From contig SVMA01000012.1 of the NCBI GenBank assembly GCA_015067635.1, positions 1 through 48,339 on the forward strand: a stretch of DNA of 48,339 nt, written 5' to 3'. The DNA is from Oscillospiraceae bacterium (GTDB lineage Bacteria; Bacillota; Clostridia; Oscillospirales; Oscillospiraceae). Both the position numbers and the translations under genes were made by a program. The notes under the pieces were generated by a model that saw only the letters and a program-made list of their open reading frames with translations, was not told the DNA's origin and did not search any database. This document shows, one piece after another, positions 6,920 through 14,844 of this stretch; the stretch's first letter is position 1, and each line of letters opens with the position of its first letter.

Positions 6920-8668
6920 CAAAAAACATATCAGTAACCCGACAGCGGTAGGCAAGCATATTGCCGCCGCTGTTTTTTTATAGCTTCTTGTTTCCGCATA
7001 AATTGTGGCAATGGTAGTGGCACATGGCCAGTGAAAAAGCGTAAATACCATACTGCAAAGCAGGTTCTCCAGGGAAAGGACTGCGAGGAGCTGTACCGTT
7101 TCCGCCGATCCAAAATCCTGCAATCCGGTACCACCTGTCAACGTCATTAAAACGATGGGTAACAGCAATTCATTGGCAGGCAGCGAAAGCAGAAAACCTA
7201 ACAAAAGGATACCGTTCATCCCAAAAAGGATGCCAATTGGATTGACAAACCGTGCAATGAGTTGCAACCAACCCACATGGGCAAGTAACCATAAAAGCAT
7301 TCCTGCTGGTGCTGCCACCTTTACTGCCCTTGCCGCTATCCGTAAGGTTCTATCCAACAAGGATCGCACCAAAATCTGGCCGATTCTTGGTCTGCGTAAC
7401 GGAGGAATTTCCATCAGAAAATGACTGCAGGCATGCCTGCATGCAGTTTTGCTCAGGATTCCGGAGGTAAGCATTGCCCCAAAAACGCCAAGGACCACAC
7501 ATCCCCCAACCGCCAGGGGTGCCCAACTGCCAAAGCCAAGCCCGGCAAGCAGAATCAATGTTGGAAAACGCCCATTGCAGGGAATCATCGCGTTTGTCAG
7601 AATCGCCAGCAGGCGCTCCTTTGGCGATTGGATGATCCGACAGCCTGTCACCCCGACAGCATTGCACCCAAGTCCCATGCACATCGTTAGTGCCTGCTTT
7701 CCACAGCCGCCGCATCTGCGCATGCCGCCGTCCAGCAAAAAGGCCATCCGCGGTAAATAACCCACATCCTCCAGAAGAGAAAACAACGGAAAGAAAATCG
7801 CCATCGGCGGCAGCATAACACTGAGCACTCTGGCTGTCGTTGCATATGCTCCATCCAGCAAGAATCCCTTCAAGCCGTCCGGCATCCATCCAAACAGCCA
7901 TTGGAGGCCTTGATATACTTTATTCAGCAATGCTTCCAGCATTTGGGAAGGTATATTTGCTCCGTAAACTGTCAGCCAGATCAACAGCATCAGCAGGCTT
8001 AATAGAATGAGAACTCCCCAGGTTCGGCTAACCAGTATTTCATCTACCTTTTTCCGCCATGGCTGGGCTTTGCTCCGGTCTTTTGTAACGCATTGGGCAG
8101 CGATGGATTCTGCCATAGAAACCGCATTCATATTGGCTGCCGCAACCTTTTTGGGGACGGGTGGCGGCGCACTGAGGAGCTGAAGCAGTTTTTCTATACC
8201 GTCTTTGCGTCCCGCCGCTGACAGCACGACAGGCGCATCCAGCAATTGCGACAGCTTTTCCCCGTCAATATGGATACCCATCCGTTCCGCCTCGTCCATA
8301 AGGCTCACATACAGAATGAAATTAGATGTATATTCCTTTGCCTGCAACGCCAAAATAAGACTTCGCTCCAAGGACACACCGTCACATACCGCCACAGTCC
8401 AATCAGCGCTTTGCGATGTAATGAAGGCCGACGCAATTTGCTCCTCCTCACTGCCACCGGATAAGGCATAAGTTCCCGGCAGATCCACAAATTCGAAGGT
8501 AATATTTCCTCTTGACAGATAGCCGGTTGCCACTCCCACCGTCTTTCCCGGCCAATTTCCTGTATGCTGACGCAGACCGGTCAGCGTGTTAAACAGTGTG
8601 CTTTTTCCCACATTGGGATTTCCCACAAGGGCGACCGTCCTCTTTTGTGCCGGCCTCTCTAATTCCAT
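6887..8668 (-). CDS. feoB: Ferrous iron transporter FeoB
   Basis: The 593-residue protein starts at the ATG giving MELERPAQ, which overlaps the end of feoA by 10 bp; the 49-codon upstream extension has no support. The N-terminal GTPase domain has G1 GNPNVGKS (16-23), the FeoB signature HTGNWPGKTV (35-44) and G3 DLPG (62-65). The G4 position, normally NxxD, reads SLMD (122-125). The C-terminal two thirds carry multiple membrane segments with gate motifs including PCNGRFPTLILL and ANELLLPIVLM. It moves Fe2+ across the cytoplasmic membrane in a GTP-gated way. No FeoC is seen, and the C-terminal codons overlap the SSB-like gene. Confidence 0.95.
   Translation of the reverse strand: MELERPAQKRTVALVGNPNVGKSTLFNTLTGLRQHTGNWPGKTVGVATGYLSRGNITFEFVDLPGTYALSGGSEEEQIASAFITSQSADWTVAVCDGVSLERSLILALQAKEYTSNFILYVSLMDEAERMGIHIDGEKLSQLLDAPVVLSAAGRKDGIEKLLQLLSAPPPVPKKVAAANMNAVSMAESIAAQCVTKDRSKAQPWRKKVDEILVSRTWGVLILLSLLMLLIWLTVYGANIPSQMLEALLNKVYQGLQWLFGWMPDGLKGFLLDGAYATTARVLSVMLPPMAIFFPLFSLLEDVGYLPRMAFLLDGGMRRCGGCGKQALTMCMGLGCNAVGVTGCRIIQSPKERLLAILTNAMIPCNGRFPTLILLAGLGFGSWAPLAVGGCVVLGVFGAMLTSGILSKTACRHACSHFLMEIPPLRRPRIGQILVRSLLDRTLRIAARAVKVAAPAGMLLWLLAHVGWLQLIARFVNPIGILFGMNGILLLGFLLSLPANELLLPIVLMTLTGGTGLQDFGSAETVQLLAVLSLENLLCSMVFTLFHWPCATTIATIYAETRSYKKTAAAICLPTAVGLLICFLLHVLFRYLGG
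6942..6979 (+). terminator. Terminator of the SSB-like gene inside feoB
   Basis: ACAGCGG and CCGCTGT, with inner GGCAA/TTGCC pairing, are followed by seven T residues on the plus strand. The whole hairpin is also coding sequence for the last part of FeoB on the minus strand. Confidence 0.75.
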
Positions 8669-8889
8669 TCCACACGCACCCCTTTGATATCCCGCGTACG
8701 CAAAGCAATCACTGTATTGCGAAATTCCAGGGCTGTTACACCACCGCCGGGACTGCGATACCGCGCAACCACCTCTGTTCCCGGCACCAATCCAAAATCC
8801 TTTAACCGATAACACAGCTCTTTACTGCATCCAACACGCAGTACGACCGCCGGTATGTTCAATGGCAAATGCGCCAGACTGACCTGCAT
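8659..8889 (-). CDS. feoA: Ferrous iron transport accessory protein FeoA
   Basis: A small SH3-like protein: SLAHLPLNIPAVVLRVG at the N-terminus and GLVPGTEVVARYRSPGGG in the middle are the FeoA hallmarks. I prefer the ATG at 8889 (76 residues) because GGGAGGG lies 6 nt upstream; an ATG at 8919 would add ten residues. It overlaps feoB by 10 bp, so the two are translationally coupled. FeoA binds FeoB and is needed for ferrous iron uptake in characterised systems. I could not find a convincing Fur-type operator upstream. Confidence 0.92.
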   Translation of the reverse strand: MQVSLAHLPLNIPAVVLRVGCSKELCYRLKDFGLVPGTEVVARYRSPGGGVTALEFRNTVIALRTRDIKGVRVEWN

Positions 8890-8952
8890 AACCATCCCTC
8901 CCATTTCATAATCCATCATATCCTTTCAGCGGTGAAAATGTGCAAAAAATCC

Positions 8953-8980
8953 TTGCATTTGGACGCAATTATGGTAGAAT
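8953..8980 (+). promoter_or_regulatory. Probable promoter of nth
   Basis: TTGCAT, 16 nt, then TAGAAT, 20 bp before the nth start. It lies in the 114-bp divergent space between feoA and nth. Confidence 0.5.
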
Positions 8981-9003
8981 AACGGGGATAAGGGGGGAAA
9001 GAG

Positions 9004-9630
9004 ATGAAGGAAAAAGTAAACTCCATTATTGAACAGCTGAAGCTCCGATATCCGGATGCTCCCTGTGCCCTGCACTACAAAAAGGATTATGAGCTGATGA
9101 TTTCTGTGCGGCTTTCTGCACAATGCACCGATGCACGGGTGAATCTGGTCACCCCGGCCCTGTTTGCCGCCTATCCCTCCCTGGAAGCGATGGCCTCTGC
9201 CGATGTTGCACATATTGAGGAATTGGTCCATTCCTGCGGTTTTTATAAGCACAAGGCCCGGGATATTGTTTTGGCATGCCAAATGCTTCTTCGAGACTAT
9301 GGTGGGAAGGTTCCTGACACGATGGAAAAGCTCCTGCGGATTCCCGGTGTTGGTCGAAAAACTGCAAATCTGCTTTTGGGCGACCTATATGGTACCCCTG
9401 GCAGTGTTGTCTGTGATACCCATTGTATCCGCATTGCCAGTCGCTTAGGTCTGACAGACGGCACGAAGGATCCCGAAAAATGTGAGCAGCAGCTCAGACG
9501 GATATTGCCGCCGGAGGAAAGCTCGGATTTTTGCCATCGCATTGTTTTATTTGGCAGAGAAATCTGCACCGCAAGAAGCCCCCAATGCGCCCAATGTCCC
9601 CTGCGCAGCTGGTGTAAGGAAATCAAATGA
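9004..9630 (+). CDS. nth: Endonuclease III (Nth), DNA glycosylase/AP lyase
   Basis: The 208-residue protein has the helix-hairpin-helix LRIPGVGRKTANLLLG (111-126) with catalytic Lys119, the catalytic Asp138 in VVCDTHC, and the 4Fe-4S loop C-x6-C-x2-C-x5-C near the C-terminus (CTARSPQCAQCPLRSWC). These match the bifunctional base-excision enzyme that removes oxidised pyrimidines and nicks abasic sites. GGGGGAAAGAG before ATG is a strong ribosome site. It is followed by a flippase gene after 56 bp, probably in one transcript ending at the 11165-11196 terminator. Confidence 0.97.
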   Translation: MKEKVNSIIEQLKLRYPDAPCALHYKKDYELMISVRLSAQCTDARVNLVTPALFAAYPSLEAMASADVAHIEELVHSCGFYKHKARDIVLACQMLLRDYGGKVPDTMEKLLRIPGVGRKTANLLLGDLYGTPGSVVCDTHCIRIASRLGLTDGTKDPEKCEQQLRRILPPEESSDFCHRIVLFGREICTARSPQCAQCPLRSWCKEIK

Positions 9631-9686
9631 AATAATTGTATTTATCCCTCTTTGTTCGCATAGATTGTGGACAAGGGGGGATTTTC

Positions 9687-11183
9687 TTGACCAGGAAGCT
9701 ACCGATCTTTTACAGCGCCATATTACTCACTGCAGTAAATCTTCTCCTGCGCTTTGTCGGCACCTCCTTTCAGGTTTTTCTTTCCGGACGAATCGGTGCA
9801 GAAGGGATCGGCCTGCTGCAGTTGGTGCTCAGTGTGTGCTCCATGGCGATGGTTGCCGGTATGGCAGGAATCCGCACCGCCACCATGTACCTGACTGCTG
9901 AGGAAGTGGGACGAAAACGACCGTCCAGACTTATTTGGGTGCTCTCCGGATGTACGCGTTACAGTATTGTTGCCAGCACTGCTGTGGCCATACTGGTCTA
10001 CTGCTTTGCTCCGGAAATCGCATCGTCCTGGATCGGTCATCCTGAGGTAGAAGATTCTATTCGACTGTTCTCCGTCTTTCTCCCCGTCAACTGCCTTTGC
10101 GGCGTTATGGTAGGGTATTTTACCGGCGTCAATCGCATCGGAACATTGGCAATCGTTGAAGTTATTGAACAGTTCTTCACCATGCTCTGCACCATTTCGC
10201 TCCTCACACTTTGGGCAGGACACGACACTATCAAGGCGTGTCATTCCGTCATTTTGGGAAGCGGTCTGGGCTCCGGACTGACCCTCATCAGTCTGGTAAT
10301 TCTTCGTGTCAGGGAAAAAGCTCCTGACTCCCCCCGTCATTCCGTTGCCGGCAAACTGCGGCAAACCGCCATTCCTCTTGCATTTGCTGACAACCTGCGG
10401 ACCGGGATTTCCACTGTGGAGAATCTGATGGTACCGAAACGGCTGGCACGCTTTCAGGGAATTGCTTCTCCGTTAGCCGCATTTGGAACAATCTGTGGAA
10501 TGGTATTTCCCATTCTCACTTTTCCCATGGCAATTCTCTACGGTCTTACAGAACTGTTGATTCCGGAGCTGGCACGATGCAATGCCGCCGGCAGCACCTC
10601 CCGAATTCACTACCTTGTTAAGAAGAGTCTGCGCATCGGACTGCTGTTCGGCACCCTGTGCAGCTGTGTTTTATTCTTGCTTGCAGAGCCCCTTTGCCAA
10701 AAACTGTACAACAGTGCTGAAGCCGGGCGATACCTGAAATGGTTCGCACCGCTTGCGATCATGCTTTACTGTGATGGGGTAACCGATGCCATGATCAAAG
10801 GTCTGGGACAGCAAAAAGCCTCTGTACGATACAATATCTTCACCAATTTCATGGACGTGATCCTTTTATATTTGCTGCTGCCCCGCTATGGAATTGTCGG
10901 TTATTTTATCAGTTTTACCGTCACGCACGTCATTAATTTTTTGCTTAGTCTGCGTCGTTTACTGAAAATCACCGACCTGGACATCCCTTTCAGTATTCCG
11001 TTAAGAGCACTGCTTGCGGCCTTTTTGACAGTTCTTCTTACACACCTTGCTCCTTCCCCCTTTATGAAGGCCGGAATGGGAATCCCAGCGCTTTTGGCAC
11101 TTCTCTTCATTATGGGTGTGGTAAGAAGGGATGACTGCCACTGGCTGCTGCAACTTGTTAATAGAAAAGACAGACCGCAATAG
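9687..11183 (+). CDS. SpoVB/MATE-like polysaccharide flippase
   Basis: About twelve to fourteen hydrophobic segments run through the 498-residue protein, with the N-terminal pattern FYSAILLTAVNLLLRFVGTS and GRIGAEGIGLLQL typical of the SpoVB/RfbX branch of the MOP exporter superfamily. I set the start at TTG 9687 because AAGGGGGG precedes it; the upstream in-frame codons have no ribosome site. Members flip lipid-linked sugars across the membrane, and SpoVB acts in spore cortex formation. Here, in a spore former and not in a polysaccharide cluster, a spore-cortex role is plausible but not shown. The stop codon lies in the loop of the terminator hairpin. Confidence 0.85.
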   Translation: MTRKLPIFYSAILLTAVNLLLRFVGTSFQVFLSGRIGAEGIGLLQLVLSVCSMAMVAGMAGIRTATMYLTAEEVGRKRPSRLIWVLSGCTRYSIVASTAVAILVYCFAPEIASSWIGHPEVEDSIRLFSVFLPVNCLCGVMVGYFTGVNRIGTLAIVEVIEQFFTMLCTISLLTLWAGHDTIKACHSVILGSGLGSGLTLISLVILRVREKAPDSPRHSVAGKLRQTAIPLAFADNLRTGISTVENLMVPKRLARFQGIASPLAAFGTICGMVFPILTFPMAILYGLTELLIPELARCNAAGSTSRIHYLVKKSLRIGLLFGTLCSCVLFLLAEPLCQKLYNSAEAGRYLKWFAPLAIMLYCDGVTDAMIKGLGQQKASVRYNIFTNFMDVILLYLLLPRYGIVGYFISFTVTHVINFLLSLRRLLKITDLDIPFSIPLRALLAAFLTVLLTHLAPSPFMKAGMGIPALLALLFIMGVVRRDDCHWLLQLVNRKDRPQ

Positions 11184-11196
11184 CAGTCTGTCTTTT
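11165..11196. terminator. Bidirectional terminator between flippase gene and pepD
   Basis: AAAAGACAGAC and GTCTGTCTTTT form an 11-bp perfect stem around a 10-nt loop that contains the flippase stop codon. Runs of A upstream and T downstream let it work in both directions for the two convergent genes. Confidence 0.85.
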
Positions 11197-11210
11197 GCAT
11201 TTTACGTTTT

Positions 11211-12653
11211 TTATAAAGCCTTCAGAACTTCCAGCAAAAATTCCCATGTGCGACGGGTGGATGCAATTTCCAGGCGTTCCCGACTGGTATGAATATCGTG
11301 CATATCCGGACCGATGGATACGCAATCCAGACCCGGAAGCTTTTCACTGAGCAAGCCACATTCCAGACCTGCGTGTATTGCAACCACCTGGGGTTGTTTG
11401 CCGAACATGCCGGTAAATGTGTTCACCATTGTATCCCGAAGCAGAGAATCCTTCTTATACTCCCAGGCAGGATAATCTCCCATCTGCGTGTAGGTACCGT
11501 TGTAGTGCGATGCAATGTCGGACAGCTTCCTCAGCAGTTCCCGTTTCTCCTCGTTTACAGAACTGCGCACAGCAAAGGTGAGGGTCAGCTCCTCATCCAG
11601 AGAAAGCACGCCCAAATTCAGACTTGTCTGCACCAGTCCTGCGATATCTTCACTCATGCTCTGCACCCCATTGGGTACCTCATTCATCAGAGAAATGACA
11701 TTAGCAGTACATTCCGTAGTCAAAGCATTTCCGCCCAATGCGTCCACATCATCCCCACGGACGACAGCCTCAGGTTCATCAAACTGCGTGCGGATTTCCG
11801 CCTGCAACTGCGCGGCAATATCGTTGATTTGTTCAATATTCATCCCCAAGGGAATCAGAATCGCCTCACAGGAACGGGGAATGGCATTATCCTTTGCCCC
11901 ACCTTGTAATTTTGTGATGCACAGAGGCATACGATCTTGAATACGCTTCAGGAATTGCCCCATTACCTTATTGGCATTTGCCAGTTTTTTGTGAATCTCC
12001 ACGCCGGAATGACCGCCGCGCAGGTTTTCCACCGTAAGCTTCACACAGGGACCGTACACGACTCTGCGCTCAGCAGGCAAATGGATCACGCCCCGGGCAC
12101 CACCGGCACAGGAAACCGTAAAAACGCCCTCGTCCTCGGAATCCAGATTGATCATTGTGCGGCCCTGAAAGCGGGACAGATCTACCCCGGCCGCACCCTC
12201 CATTCCGGTTTCCTCGTCTACGGTGATGATGATTTCCAGCGGTGGATGCGGTATGGATCTGTCAGCAAGCAGAGCCAAAATATAGGCAACCGCAATGCCA
12301 TTGTCGCCCCCAAGAGTGGTACCGTGTGCAAATATACAGGTATCGTCATGGTCAAGATCCAATCCGTCCGTATCCATATTGATGGTACAATCCGCATCCT
12401 TTTCGCATACCATATCCATATGCCCCTGCAAAATGACAGGGGCATGGTTTTCATAACCGCAAGTACCCTCCTCGTACATCAATATATTGTTCAGGCTATC
12501 CTGCTCATAGCGAATGCCCTGCTCAATTGCAAAGGATACCAGATAATCACTGATGGCTTTTGTATTTCCCGAGCCGTGAGGGATGGAACATATCTTTTCA
12601 AAATAGCCGAAAACAGCGGCAGGCTCCAGTCCGGCAAGTTTCAAAGGTTTCAT
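11211..12653 (-). CDS. pepD: Aminoacyl-histidine dipeptidase (PepD, M20C)
   Basis: The 480-residue protein has the M20 metal-site motifs in order: LQGHMDMVCEKD (His and Asp ligands), GTTLGGDNGIAVAYILALL, and DEETGMEGA (catalytic Glu), with a late ECGLL and PDMHDIH. It also has the lid domain typical of dimeric M20 enzymes. It is a cytosolic zinc dipeptidase of broad specificity (Xaa-His and others). I choose ATG 12653 since AAGGAG lies 8 nt upstream; the GTG three codons earlier is too close. It is a single-gene unit with its own promoter. Confidence 0.95.
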   Translation of the reverse strand: MKPLKLAGLEPAAVFGYFEKICSIPHGSGNTKAISDYLVSFAIEQGIRYEQDSLNNILMYEEGTCGYENHAPVILQGHMDMVCEKDADCTINMDTDGLDLDHDDTCIFAHGTTLGGDNGIAVAYILALLADRSIPHPPLEIIITVDEETGMEGAAGVDLSRFQGRTMINLDSEDEGVFTVSCAGGARGVIHLPAERRVVYGPCVKLTVENLRGGHSGVEIHKKLANANKVMGQFLKRIQDRMPLCITKLQGGAKDNAIPRSCEAILIPLGMNIEQINDIAAQLQAEIRTQFDEPEAVVRGDDVDALGGNALTTECTANVISLMNEVPNGVQSMSEDIAGLVQTSLNLGVLSLDEELTLTFAVRSSVNEEKRELLRKLSDIASHYNGTYTQMGDYPAWEYKKDSLLRDTMVNTFTGMFGKQPQVVAIHAGLECGLLSEKLPGLDCVSIGPDMHDIHTSRERLEIASTRRTWEFLLEVLKAL

Positions 12654-12679
12654 ACGCAACACTCCTTACTGTTTTCTTT

Positions 12680-12708
12680 ATTTTAGCATAACCACGGAAT
12701 GATGTCTA
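12680..12708 (-). promoter_or_regulatory. Promoter of pepD
   Basis: On the minus strand TAGACA, 17 nt, then TAAAAT, 26 bp before the pepD start. Confidence 0.6.
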
Positions 12709-12742
12709 TAAAAAGAATCCAGAATATACAGCCAATACATAT

Positions 12743-12770
12743 AAAAAAGCTGCGAATTTCTTCGCAGCTT
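12743..12770 (-). terminator. Terminator of secG
   Basis: On the minus strand AGCTGCGAA, a short loop, TTCGCAGCT, then six T residues, 12 bp after the secG stop. Confidence 0.9.
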
Positions 12771-12781
12771 TCATTTTTAAC

Positions 12782-13018
12782 TTAGGATACCAAGCTCAAA
12801 GACAGCGTGAGCAGAATCCAAACCAAAGCGATCCACTTGGTAGCAGATGCCAAGGTCTTATCCAAGGTGCGACCCTTGCCCATATAGGTTTCCTGATTAC
12901 CGCCGGTCAACGCACCGGACAGGCCGGATTCCTTACCGGATTGGGAAAGAATCACTGCAATCAAGGCAACACTGGCAATAATCTCCAGAATTGTCAGAAT
13001 AATCTCAATAGGTCCCAT
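12782..13018 (-). CDS. secG: Preprotein translocase subunit SecG
   Basis: At 78 residues with two membrane segments (IEIILTILEIIASVALIAVIL and KWIALVWILLTLSLSLV) and the conserved cytoplasmic loop QSGKESGLSGALTGG...GKGRTLDK, this is a standard SecG. It joins SecYE in the membrane channel for protein export. GGAGGGAGGTAATTTTA precedes ATG. It is monocistronic, with its own promoter and terminator; in many Firmicutes it lies beside rnr and smpB, which are not here. Confidence 0.95.
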   Translation of the reverse strand: MGPIEIILTILEIIASVALIAVILSQSGKESGLSGALTGGNQETYMGKGRTLDKTLASATKWIALVWILLTLSLSLVS

Positions 13019-13061
13019 TAAAATTACCTCCCTCCAACGGGTGTTTTACAAAATCTACGAT

Positions 13062-13090
13062 ATTATATCACGCAATTTACGAAATTGCAA
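13062..13090 (-). promoter_or_regulatory. Promoter of secG
   Basis: On the minus strand TTGCAA, 17 nt, then TATAAT, 43 bp before the secG start. Confidence 0.75.
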
Positions 13091-13115
13091 GAGGTATTCC
13101 CCATTTTTTTACTTT

Positions 13116-14240
13116 TTACTTCTGCACCCAGTTTCCGGATGCCAAACAGTTAAGATAACTCTCAATAAACGGGTCCAATGCACCGTCCATAACTGCATTG
13201 ACATTGGATGTTTCACAACCGGTACGGGTATCCTTCACCAGAGTATAGGGCATAAACACATAGTTGCGGATCTGGCTGCCCCACTCGATTTTCTGCTGAA
13301 CGCCCTTGATATCAGCAATGGTCGCCAAATGCTCCCGTTCCCGAATCTCCACAAGCTTACTGCGCAGCATCCGCAAGCAGGTTTCCTTATTCTGAAACTG
13401 ACTGCGCTCGGTCTGACAGGAAACGACGATTCCGGATTTATGAATCAACCGAACCGCAGATGAAGTTTTGTTGATGTGCTGTCCGCCGGCTCCAGAAGAA
13501 CGGAATACCTGCATTTCATACTCATCAGGACGGATTTCAAAATCCTCAGAATCATCTTCAATTTCCGGAATGACCTCAATGGCGGAAAAAGAGGTCTGCC
13601 GACGGGCATTGGCATCAAAGGGAGATACACGGACCAAGCGGTGCACACCGCTTTCTCCCTTAAGGAATCCATAAGCATTTTCGCCTTCTACCAGGATGGA
13701 AGCAGACTTTATTCCGGCTTCATCCCCCTCCTGATAGTCCATCAGCTTATAGGTAAAGCCACTGCGTTCTGCCCAGCGGGTATACATGCGGTAAAGCATC
13801 TGGCACCAGTCCTGGGCCTCTGTGCCGCCGGCACCGGCCTGAAAGCTCATAATTGCGTTGTTTTTATCATACTTTCCAGTAAGCAGAGTCTCCAGACGGC
13901 AGGTTTCCATCTCATGGGTCAAGGTTTCAAAGCCTTCCTTCAGCTCCGGAAGCATGGAATCGTCATCCTCTTCCTCCGCCATCTCACAAATGGTCTGCAT
14001 ATCCTCCCAAGAGGAAACCATTTTCTCATACCGGGTGATTTTATTCTCCGCCTGCTTGATCTTCATGACCGTTTTTTGGCTCTTCTCCACATCATCCCAA
14101 AAACCGGGGGCTTCCTGCATGGCATGGAGTCGCTCCAGCTCATTTTTCAACCCAACCAGATTCAGAGAGTCTGCCAGACCGTCCAAGGCAGGCTTAATAT
14201 CATTCAGTTTTTGCTTGTAGCTGTCAAATTCAATATTCAT
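13116..14240 (-). CDS. prfB: Peptide chain release factor 2, without programmed frameshift
   Basis: Domain 2 carries RVSPFDANARRQTS with the SPF stop-codon anticodon (UGA/UAA), and domain 3 has GAGGQHINKTSSAVRL with the catalytic GGQ. The N-terminal coiled region (residues 5-110) is complete in one uninterrupted frame. Most bacterial prfB genes need a +1 frameshift at an in-frame UGA near codon 25; here the equivalent place reads ADSLNLVGL without a stop, so expression is not autoregulated that way. The start could be ATG 14240 (374 residues) or GTG 14246; neither has a strong ribosome site. A promoter lies just upstream. Confidence 0.96.
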   Translation of the reverse strand: MNIEFDSYKQKLNDIKPALDGLADSLNLVGLKNELERLHAMQEAPGFWDDVEKSQKTVMKIKQAENKITRYEKMVSSWEDMQTICEMAEEEDDDSMLPELKEGFETLTHEMETCRLETLLTGKYDKNNAIMSFQAGAGGTEAQDWCQMLYRMYTRWAERSGFTYKLMDYQEGDEAGIKSASILVEGENAYGFLKGESGVHRLVRVSPFDANARRQTSFSAIEVIPEIEDDSEDFEIRPDEYEMQVFRSSGAGGQHINKTSSAVRLIHKSGIVVSCQTERSQFQNKETCLRMLRSKLVEIREREHLATIADIKGVQQKIEWGSQIRNYVFMPYTLVKDTRTGCETSNVNAVMDGALDPFIESYLNCLASGNWVQK

Positions 14241-14278
14241 GAACACACACTCGTTTCATAGATTTTACATCGCTTTAT

Positions 14279-14307
14279 ATTGTAGCCGAATTTCCTGATT
14301 CTGTAAA
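14279..14307 (-). promoter_or_regulatory. Promoter of prfB
   Basis: On the minus strand TTTACA, 17 nt, then TACAAT, 38 bp before the prfB start. Confidence 0.7.
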
Positions 14308-14346
14308 GAGGAAAATACAAAACCGGGGATAAATATATATTTTTCG

Positions 14347-14375
14347 TTGCAGGAAATCCCACAATGTGGTATGCT
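14347..14375 (+). promoter_or_regulatory. Promoter of the DUF2752 gene
   Basis: TTGCAG, 17 nt, then TATGCT. Transcription would begin near 14382, which rules out the GTG at 14366 as the start of the next gene. Confidence 0.6.
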
Positions 14376-14398
14376 TAAAACGGAAAGTGGGTGAAAGG

Positions 14399-14755
14399 AT
14401 GCGAAAACGACTGCTCATTATTTACTCAGCCATTTTGGGAGTAGGCCTTTCTTATATCCTGTGGCTGAAATTCGTAGGTATCGGCATTCCTTGCGTCATG
14501 AATATGCACACAGGCTTACTTTGTCCGGGATGTGGCACCAGCCGTATGCTGTTATCGCTTTTACGCGGGGATTTTGCAGGCGCATGGTCCTATAACCCGG
14601 TTACCTTATGTCTGGTCTTACTTTGGAACGGGATTGCAGTCCTGTGCTTTATCGGGAAGCCGAAAATTGTAGCTACGGAACGCTTTTTAACGGTAATGTG
14701 CATTGCAACCTTCTGCTCCCTGTTAATTTTTGGCTTTCTCCGTAATATTTTGTAA
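14399..14755 (+). CDS. DUF2752 small membrane protein
   Basis: The 118-residue protein has three likely membrane segments and the family core GIPCVMNMHTGLLCPGCGTS followed by RMLLSLLRGDFAGAWSYNP. The CPGCG motif and the G-D-x3-A-x3-NP end are diagnostic of DUF2752, whose function is unknown. GGTGAAAGG just before ATG and the upstream promoter position support this start. The next gene is also a small cysteine-bearing membrane protein, but it has its own promoter. Confidence 0.85.
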   Translation: MRKRLLIIYSAILGVGLSYILWLKFVGIGIPCVMNMHTGLLCPGCGTSRMLLSLLRGDFAGAWSYNPVTLCLVLLWNGIAVLCFIGKPKIVATERFLTVMCIATFCSLLIFGFLRNIL

Positions 14756-14762
14756 AATAGCA

Positions 14763-14791
14763 TTGATTTCTCAAAAATAATGTGATACTAT
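14763..14791 (+). promoter_or_regulatory. Promoter of the zinc-ribbon protein gene
   Basis: TTGATT, 17 nt, then TACTAT, 53 bp before the ATG at 14845. It rules out the in-frame start at 14782. Confidence 0.55.
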
Positions 14792-14844
14792 TTGTTCATG
14801 AATCGGACATAATTACAATTCACAAACACTGGGAGGTATATAAT

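Noticed and set aside
8669..8815. 49-codon N-terminal extension of feoB
   Set aside because: Overlaps feoA in another frame and lacks the start context; FeoB begins just before its GTPase domain.
8890..9003. Fur-type operator in the feoA upstream region
   Set aside because: No sequence close to the 19-bp Fur box was found.
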